A stretch of 6,067 nucleotides of DNA from Bacteroidota bacterium (lineage in GTDB: Bacteria; Bacteroidota; Ignavibacteria; Kapaibacteriales; UBA2268). The stretch spans positions 1 to 6,067 of the forward strand of contig JAKIZN010000114.1 of assembly GCA_022708005.1 (NCBI GenBank), written 5' to 3'. Position numbers and translations under genes: made by a program. How positions within the stretch are numbered: the first letter of the stretch is position 1; each line of letters begins with the position of its first letter. Below are positions 6,067-6,067 of the stretch, in pieces. The notes below the pieces were generated by a model. The model searched no databases and was not told where the DNA came from. It was given only the letters and a program-made list of their open reading frames with translations.

Positions 6067-6067
6067 C

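Overview
The window carries the downstream part of a chemotaxis operon on the + strand, followed by two cell-envelope genes that look linked to the type IX secretion system (T9SS). Chemotaxis genes of flagellar type sit beside a PorD (DUF4835) homologue and a PorV/PorQ-like outer-membrane barrel, and the DNA is moderately AT-rich. Together these suggest a motile member of the Bacteroidota/Chlorobiota (FCB) group, perhaps an Ignavibacteria or Kapabacteria-like lineage. That placement is inferred from gene content only; there is no phylogenetic marker in the window.

Layout: 1-99 is the 3' end of cheR (receptor methyltransferase). It is followed by a CheY-like receiver (126-491), a second, canonical CheY (585-962), a CheZ-type CheY-P phosphatase (979-2016) and the histidine kinase CheA (2044-4026). 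Gaps are 26, 93, 16 and 27 bp, so cheY2-cheZ-cheA at least is a compact transcription unit. CheA phosphorylates the CheY proteins, CheZ removes the phosphate from CheY-P, and CheR sets receptor methylation. No CheW, CheB or receptor gene lies inside the window. The CheZ tail carries three copies of a CheY-docking-type motif where the E. coli protein has one, which is the most interesting protein-level observation here.

cheA converges on a minus-strand gene (4070-4870) for a small secreted, probably outer-membrane beta-barrel protein related to PorV/PorQ. That gene is divergent, across 77 bp, from a PorD-like gene starting at 4948. The PorD gene is broken: its frame is lost at a run of five A (5669-5673). 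The missing C-terminal 50 or so residues continue in another frame to 5831, and one extra A would restore a 294-residue protein of normal family length.

The right end (5832-6067) has no complete gene. It holds a perfect 15-bp inverted repeat with a 3-nt loop (5895-5927) lacking a T-tract, and a minus-strand open frame running in from the right edge and ending inside that hairpin. This frame may be the 3' end of a further gene.
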